Source: Rhodospirillales bacterium (GTDB taxonomy: Bacteria > Pseudomonadota > Alphaproteobacteria > Rhodospirillales > Magnetospirillaceae). From it: a stretch of 64,000 bases of DNA. The position numbers and the translations under genes are program-made. Each line of letters begins with the position of its first letter. Position 1 is the first letter of the stretch. The stretch is taken from NCBI GenBank assembly GCA_019455065.1, contig JACFNC010000007.1:62001-126000 (forward strand), in the 5' to 3' direction. The notes below the pieces were generated by a model that saw only the letters and a list, made by a program, of their open reading frames with translations, made no database searches and was not told where the DNA came from. Below are positions 59,644 through 64,000 of the stretch, piece by piece.

Positions 59644-59667
59644 AAAACAATCCAACCGCTAGGATTG
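59644..59667 (-). terminator. Terminator after the qmo-hdr genes
   Basis: On the minus strand CAATCC-TAGCGGTT-GGATTG is followed by TTTTCG, 45 bases past the hdrB stop. The perfect palindrome GGCGCCGCGGCGCC lies directly after the stop. Confidence 0.6.
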
Positions 59668-59711
59668 CTTCGCCTGCGGCCCGCAATAATTTTGCAGAGG
59701 CGCCGCGGCGC

Positions 59712-60611
59712 CTACTTCGCCATTCCCTTCAGCTTGTCGGCGGGGATGATCTGCTGATTGAGCGCGGCGTCCTTGTTCGGATCCATCCCGTAGGCCACGG
59801 CCATCAACTGGCTGTAGAAGACCACCGGGATATTGAAGTTGGTGCCGTATTTCTGATTGATCTGCTGCTGGTACATCTCGACATTGGTCTGGCACAGCGG
59901 GCAGGGCGTCGAGATGACGTCGGCTTCTTTCGCCTGCGCCTCGTCGAGGATCTTCTTCATCAGGTGCAGCGTCTTGTCCGGGCTCATCACCGACACCGAG
60001 CCGCCGCAGCACGAGGTGGCGTTCTCGAAGTCCAGGGCCTCGGCGCCGACCGCACGGGTGAAGTCGTCGAGGAACTTCGGCCGGTCGTATTCGTCGAAAT
60101 GGTTGCCGCGGTCGGTGTTGGCGAAGGGGCGCACCGTCTGGCAGCCGACATAGCCGGCCACCTTCAGTCCGGCCAGCGGGTTGACGACCTGGGCCGCGAC
60201 CTTGTCCATGCCGACGTCGGTGACCAGCACCTCGCAGGCGTGGCGTACGTGCAGCGAGCCGTCATAGGACTTGCCGGCCACCGCCAGCGCCTCGTTCAGC
60301 TTGCCCTTGAACCCCTCGTCGTTGCGGATGCGCTCGTTGGTGGCGTGGGTGTTGAGATAGCACGCGGCGCATGGGGTCATGACGTCCTGCGGCCCCTGCG
60401 TCTGGGCCTGCGCCAGATTGCGCGCCGACAGCGCCGACTGCGGGATGAAGCCGCCCTCGATGTGGCCGACCGAGGCGCCGCAGCAGTTCCAGTCGTCGAT
60501 GTCCTCGATCTGGACCTCGAGCTTCGGCAGCACGGCGCGCAGCGACCGGTCGAGATGGGCGGCGCTGCCCTGCGAGCTGCAGCCGGGATAGAAGGTGTAT
60601 TTCTTGCTCAT
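59712..60611 (-). CDS. hdrB: HdrB-like heterodisulfide reductase subunit (QmoC-replacing)
   Basis: A 299-residue protein with two CCG domains: FYPGCSSQGSAAHLDRSL ... DDWNCCGASVG ... PCAACYLNTH, and YVGCQTVRPFANTDRG ... ATSCCGGSVSV ... PCPLCQTNVE. Both C-x-CC-x-CxxC sets that hold non-cubane Fe-S clusters are intact. No membrane helices, so unlike QmoC it is soluble. Its position in the qmo operon suggests that it passes electrons between QmoAB and a thiol or other carrier in place of the quinone-linked QmoC. Confidence 0.92.
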   Translation of the reverse strand: MSKKYTFYPGCSSQGSAAHLDRSLRAVLPKLEVQIEDIDDWNCCGASVGHIEGGFIPQSALSARNLAQAQTQGPQDVMTPCAACYLNTHATNERIRNDEGFKGKLNEALAVAGKSYDGSLHVRHACEVLVTDVGMDKVAAQVVNPLAGLKVAGYVGCQTVRPFANTDRGNHFDEYDRPKFLDDFTRAVGAEALDFENATSCCGGSVSVMSPDKTLHLMKKILDEAQAKEADVISTPCPLCQTNVEMYQQQINQKYGTNFNIPVVFYSQLMAVAYGMDPNKDAALNQQIIPADKLKGMAK

Positions 60612-60630
60612 GTCCCGCTCCCGTCGACAG

Positions 60631-60715
60631 ACATCCTTCGAGACGGGCCTGCGGCCCTCCTCAGGATGAGGTCCTCATGCTGAGGAGGCCGCGGCGCGGC
60701 CGTCTCGAAGCATGT
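60631..60715. repeat. Palindromic intergenic repeat between hdrC and hdrB
   Basis: Arms acatccttcgagacgg and ccgtctcgaagcatgt enclose a second inverted pair (cctcctcaggatgagg / cctcatgctgaggagg), so the whole 85 bases can fold back. This is a dispersed repeat type seen in Rhodospirillales intergenic DNA. It may stabilise the mRNA or lower hdrB expression. Confidence 0.72.
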
Positions 60716-61329
60716 CATTGACCGTTGTTGCCCCGCTCTTCGATCTCGTGGGCCTTGGCGAGGATCGCCTGCAGCTCCTTGGTCCCCTTGACCTTGTGCG
60801 GCATGGTCAGGTGCATGCGCTTGGTCTTGACCATCGCCATGGCGATCTTCTGGTTGGCCATGCCCTTCTTGATGCCGTCGCCGATGCCGGTCGAGAAGTA
60901 GTACTTCATCGTGACCAGACGCTCGTCGGTACGCCCCCATTTCTGGGCGCTCCACCAGAAGGCCTTGGCGAAGCGGGCGTTGTCGGCGGTCTTCGCCTCG
61001 GCGTAGCCTTCCTTGACGGCCAGTGCGGCGAGGTCGTGGAGAATGTAGGTGACCGGCACCTGGCGCGGGCAGCGGACAACGCAGTTGTAGCAGGACACGC
61101 AGTTCCAGATGGTGTTCGACGTCAGCACCGCTTCCTTCATGCCGGCGCGGATCATCATGAACAGCTTGCGCGGACCGTAGTCCATCTGATCGCCGATCGG
61201 GCACGATCCCGAGCAGGTGCCGCACTGCATGCACTTCGCCATGCGGTCGCCGCCATCGACGTTCTCGTAGACCCAGCGGGCGAAGTTCAGATCGTACTTC
61301 TTGCGGGGCGTGGGCGAGGTGGCGGTCAT
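60715..61329 (-). CDS. hdrC: HdrC-like ferredoxin subunit
   Basis: A 204-residue protein with two [4Fe-4S] motifs, CMQCGTCSGSCPIGDQ and CVSCYNCVVRCPRQVPV, in the HdrC spacing. No membrane segments. It starts 3 bases after the qmoB stop, so the genes are co-transcribed. It should carry electrons between QmoB and HdrB. Confidence 0.92.
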   Translation of the reverse strand: MTATSPTPRKKYDLNFARWVYENVDGGDRMAKCMQCGTCSGSCPIGDQMDYGPRKLFMMIRAGMKEAVLTSNTIWNCVSCYNCVVRCPRQVPVTYILHDLAALAVKEGYAEAKTADNARFAKAFWWSAQKWGRTDERLVTMKYYFSTGIGDGIKKGMANQKIAMAMVKTKRMHLTMPHKVKGTKELQAILAKAHEIEERGNNGQ

Positions 61330-61332
61330 GGC

Positions 61333-63609
61333 TTAGAACCCCTTCAGCGGGCTGAGGCCGATGCGGTCGATGGTCGCCATGTAGTCGTCGATCATCGGGC
61401 CGATCTTGTGCGATTCGGCGATCGACACCTCCATCTGCGCCACGCGCTCGGTCTCCAGGGCCATGCTCTTCAGCGTGTCGGCGATCTTGCCCATGCGCTC
61501 CTTCGCCATGGCGCTGCCCTTGACGAAGTGGCACTGGTAGTCGTCGCCGGGCTTGCAGCCCATCAGCACGATGCCGTCATAGCCGGATTCCAAAGCCGTC
61601 GAGATCCATACCAGGCTGACCGAGCCGAGGCAGCGCACCGGGATGACGCGCACGTGCGGGCTGTAGGTGTGGCGGTTGATGCCCGCCATGTCGAGGGCCG
61701 GGTAGGCGTCGTTCTCGCAGGCGAGGATCAGCACGCGGGGCTTCTCCTCGAATTCGTCGGGCACCTCGACCGCCTTGATCATCGAACTGATCATCTCGAC
61801 GCTGTAGTTGTCGAAACTGATCGTGCGCACCGGACAGGCGCCCATGCAGGTGCCGCAGCGCCGGCAGCGCGTCGGGTTGACGACCGGGTATTCCTTCTCG
61901 TCCTCGTCGATCGCCCCGAACGGGCATTCCACAGTACAGCGCCGGCATTTGGTGCACGTGTTGTAGCCGATGCGCGGGAACGACAGATCGCCCGAACGCG
62001 GATGCACCGAGGCGCCCTTGGCGGCGTTGCGCACCACCTGGACCGCCTTCATCACCGCGCCGGCGGCGTCCTCGGCGGCCTCGCCCATGTCCATCGGGCG
62101 CCGCACCGGGCCGCAGGTGTAGATGCCGGTGCGCCGCGTCTCGTAGGGGAAGCAGATGTAGTGCGAATCCGAGAAGCCGTCCGCCAGCATCGGAATGTGC
62201 GGGCCCTGACGGTATTGCAGGTTGAGGATGGGCGCGCCGGGCGGCGGGTTGTCGGCGGGGCGGGGCAGGGGCGCCGGCGCCTCCCCCTGATAGCCGGCGA
62301 CCGGAATGGGCGACAGCGGGTTGATGTCCGCCTGCAACTGGGCGGCGGCGTATTCGCTGTTTTCGTAGGGCAGGTCGGGGATGGTGGTGTTGGGCACCAT
62401 GCCGGTGGCGAGAACCACCATGTCCAGGCCCTCCAGCGGCACCTCCTCGCCGATCAGCGCGTCGTCGACGACGACGGTGAGATTGGCGCCCACCGACTTG
62501 ACCTTGCCTTTCAGGAAGATCACGCCCTTGGCCTGGGCGGAGCGGTAGAACTCCTCGGCGACGCCGGGGGTGCGCAGCTCGTCGTAGACGATGTAGGTGC
62601 TGCATTCCGGGTCGGCCTCGACCAGTTGCAGCGCCTGCTTGATCGACGAGGCGCAACACACCGACGAACAGTAGGGCAGGTGGTCGGGGTCGCGCGAGCC
62701 GGCGCACTGGATGAAGGCGACGGCCTTCGGCGCCTGCCCGTTCGACGGGCGCTTCGGCTGGCCGGCCGCCAAAATCTTCTCGAGCTCGACGTTGGTCACC
62801 ACATCGGGCGAGACGCCATAGCCGAGATGGCCCAGCTTGCTCGGGTCGTAGGGACGCCAGCCGGTGGCGACGACGATGGCCCCCACGGTTTCATTCGAGG
62901 GGCCGGCGCCGTTCGCCAGTTCCACCTGGAACTTGCCGGGCATGCCCGAGGTCTTGGTGACGTGGCAGTTGGTCTTGACGGTGATGAGCGGGTCGTTCTC
63001 GACCGCAGCGATCAACGCCTCGATGTCGTTCGGCTGCGGGTCGCGATAGGGCGGGCGATGAGGAATGACCTTGGCGTAACCGCGGGCGTGGCCGCCCAGC
63101 CGGTCGCTGCGCTCCACCAGCAGCACCTCATGGCCGGCTTCGGCCGCCTCGCGCGCCGCCATCAGGCCGGTGGAACCGCCGCCGACCACCATGATGCGCT
63201 GGCTGTATTCGCCCTCGATCCAGGGTTCCGGCGCGGTGGTCTTGGAAGCCTGGGTGATCGCCATGCGGACGTAGTCGGCCGCCGCCGCCTGGGTGTCCTC
63301 GTCCCCGGGGGCATGGCTCCAACTCACCAGCTCGCGCAGATTGGCGCGGATCACCTGGGCGTTGTCGAACTGGAAGCGGTCGGTCATCACGCGCGGCGAG
63401 CAGGCGCCGATCACCAACTGGTTGACCTTGCCCTCCGCGAGGTCGGCGCGGATCGTCTCGACCCCTTCCTCGCCGCACAGCATGGCGTGCTGGGCGCAGT
63501 GCGGGGCCTTGAATTCCTTGACCGCCACGGTTTCGAGTTCATCCATGGCGACGGCCTCGCCGATGCCGCAGCCGCTGCACAGATAAACGCCGGTCTTTCT
63601 CTCGGACAT
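61333..63609 (-). CDS. qmoB: QmoB: HdrA-like flavoprotein with MvhD domain
   Basis: A 758-residue protein. The N-terminus has a cysteine pair in VYLCSGCGIGEAV; the FAD motif is IMVVGGGSTGLMAAREAAEA (about residue 135); two [4Fe-4S] motifs follow, CTKCRRCTVECPFGAI and CRRCGTCMGACPVRTI; the C-terminal 130 residues form an MvhD-like [2Fe-2S] domain (VRVIPVRCLGSV, GIVLMGCKPGDDYQCHFVKG). This is the QmoB architecture. Ribosome site GGAGG before ATG 63609. Confidence 0.93.
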   Translation of the reverse strand: MSERKTGVYLCSGCGIGEAVAMDELETVAVKEFKAPHCAQHAMLCGEEGVETIRADLAEGKVNQLVIGACSPRVMTDRFQFDNAQVIRANLRELVSWSHAPGDEDTQAAAADYVRMAITQASKTTAPEPWIEGEYSQRIMVVGGGSTGLMAAREAAEAGHEVLLVERSDRLGGHARGYAKVIPHRPPYRDPQPNDIEALIAAVENDPLITVKTNCHVTKTSGMPGKFQVELANGAGPSNETVGAIVVATGWRPYDPSKLGHLGYGVSPDVVTNVELEKILAAGQPKRPSNGQAPKAVAFIQCAGSRDPDHLPYCSSVCCASSIKQALQLVEADPECSTYIVYDELRTPGVAEEFYRSAQAKGVIFLKGKVKSVGANLTVVVDDALIGEEVPLEGLDMVVLATGMVPNTTIPDLPYENSEYAAAQLQADINPLSPIPVAGYQGEAPAPLPRPADNPPPGAPILNLQYRQGPHIPMLADGFSDSHYICFPYETRRTGIYTCGPVRRPMDMGEAAEDAAGAVMKAVQVVRNAAKGASVHPRSGDLSFPRIGYNTCTKCRRCTVECPFGAIDEDEKEYPVVNPTRCRRCGTCMGACPVRTISFDNYSVEMISSMIKAVEVPDEFEEKPRVLILACENDAYPALDMAGINRHTYSPHVRVIPVRCLGSVSLVWISTALESGYDGIVLMGCKPGDDYQCHFVKGSAMAKERMGKIADTLKSMALETERVAQMEVSIAESHKIGPMIDDYMATIDRIGLSPLKGF

Positions 63610-63630
63610 TGGGAATTCCTCCGCTGGCGG

Positions 63631-64000
63631 TTACGGACGGGCGCGTCCGGAAACCGCCTGAATCGCCTTCAGGGCGGCGGCCGTGGCCGATTGCACGGAC
63701 ATGGACACGTCGAGCGGCCCGGATGCGACGCCCGCCGACATCAGGCCGCCGTCGCTGCCTTCCGGAACGATGAAGCCGTATTCGTCCATGGGCACGTCCA
63801 TTGCTGGCCGGCCCGCCGCGGTCGAGGGCTGCATGCCGACGGCCAGGACCACCATGTCGTAGGGCGTGCGGTAGATCTCGCGCGTCAGCGTGTTCTCGCC
63901 GCAAACCAGCGGCACGCCGTCCGGGCCGGGCACGATCGACGCCGGCTTCGACTTGATCCAGCGCACCTGCGGGTCATTCCTGAGCTTCTTGTAGAAGTTC
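63631..64000 (-). CDS. qmoA: QmoA: HdrA-like flavoprotein (N-terminus cut off)
   Basis: The frame is open to the window end; about 122 C-terminal residues are present. TREIYRTPYDMVVLAVGMQP and DEYGFIVPEGSDGGLMSAGV match the second FAD-contacting region of QmoA/HdrA proteins, and it ends SATAAALKAIQAVSGRARP, 21 bases before qmoB. In the Qmo complex QmoA and QmoB are the paired flavoproteins that contact AprBA. Confidence 0.88.
   Translation of the reverse strand, partial: NFYKKLRNDPQVRWIKSKPASIVPGPDGVPLVCGENTLTREIYRTPYDMVVLAVGMQPSTAAGRPAMDVPMDEYGFIVPEGSDGGLMSAGVASGPLDVSMSVQSATAAALKAIQAVSGRARP

Overview
This window is GC-rich bacterial chromosome, densely coded on both strands, and most likely from an alphaproteobacterium of the Rhodospirillales type. 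That placement is inference from gene content: a split transhydrogenase (pntAA/pntAB/pntB), a COQ9-family protein beside a deformylase and rpsU, TRAP and TSUP transporters, and short palindromic intergenic repeats. No rRNA, tRNA, CRISPR array, phage or complete insertion sequence was recognised.

Layout. 0-4.3 kb: a tungsten-type aldehyde:ferredoxin oxidoreductase operon (Fe-S subunit cut by the window edge, catalytic subunit, FAD subunit, MoaD-like protein, small accessory protein). 4.3-6.4 kb: a minus-strand operon joined by ATGA overlaps (small Cys-containing protein, ECF sigma factor, MFS transporter, 39-residue membrane protein). 6.5-17.3 kb: housekeeping and envelope genes (mobB, peptidoglycan-binding lipoprotein, acyl-CoA synthetase, oligoendopeptidase F, ABC1 kinase, porin, VOC protein, DUF3108 protein), with a decayed tandem duplication at 12.8-14.35 kb. 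17.5-20.5 kb: transhydrogenase. 20.6-21.3 kb: a HigBA toxin-antitoxin pair. 21.4-28.2 kb: two-component system, SMR exporter, rpsU, def, COQ9, DedA, purK and purE.

28.3-55.1 kb is a large catabolic region with two IclR-family regulators. The first (29.7 kb) faces a UbiD-family decarboxylase and has two 17-bp palindromes in the intergenic gap. The second (38.3 kb) lies among a divergent UbiD / phenylacetate-CoA-ligase-like pair, an SsuABC-type ABC importer, an adenine-deaminase-like amidohydrolase with a membrane protein, an acyl-CoA dehydrogenase, a TRAP transporter, a ThDP enzyme, a DmsB/DmsC-like electron-transfer pair, a molybdopterin oxidoreductase with its own MoaD-like protein, and an aldehyde dehydrogenase. 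A 13-bp palindrome, AGAACGnnnnTTCT-like (best copies AGAACGACGTTCT and AGAACGCGGTTCT), recurs at the transcription-start position of five promoters here and again in front of the second regulator. I read this as one regulon for uptake and breakdown of an aromatic or similar acid; the substrate cannot be read from sequence.

55.2-64 kb is a dissimilatory sulfur module on the minus strand: qmoA (cut by the window end), qmoB, hdrC, hdrB, sat, then aprB and aprA, with a MazG-like gene on the opposite strand between sat and aprB. HdrC and HdrB stand where QmoC is found in most apr-qmo loci. The module interconverts sulfite, APS and sulfate with electrons exchanged through Qmo/Hdr; whether it runs toward reduction or oxidation cannot be decided here, because no dsr or sox genes are in the window. 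Together with the AOR, the molybdoenzyme and mobB, the window suggests an organism with anaerobic or low-oxygen Mo/W and Fe-S metabolism.
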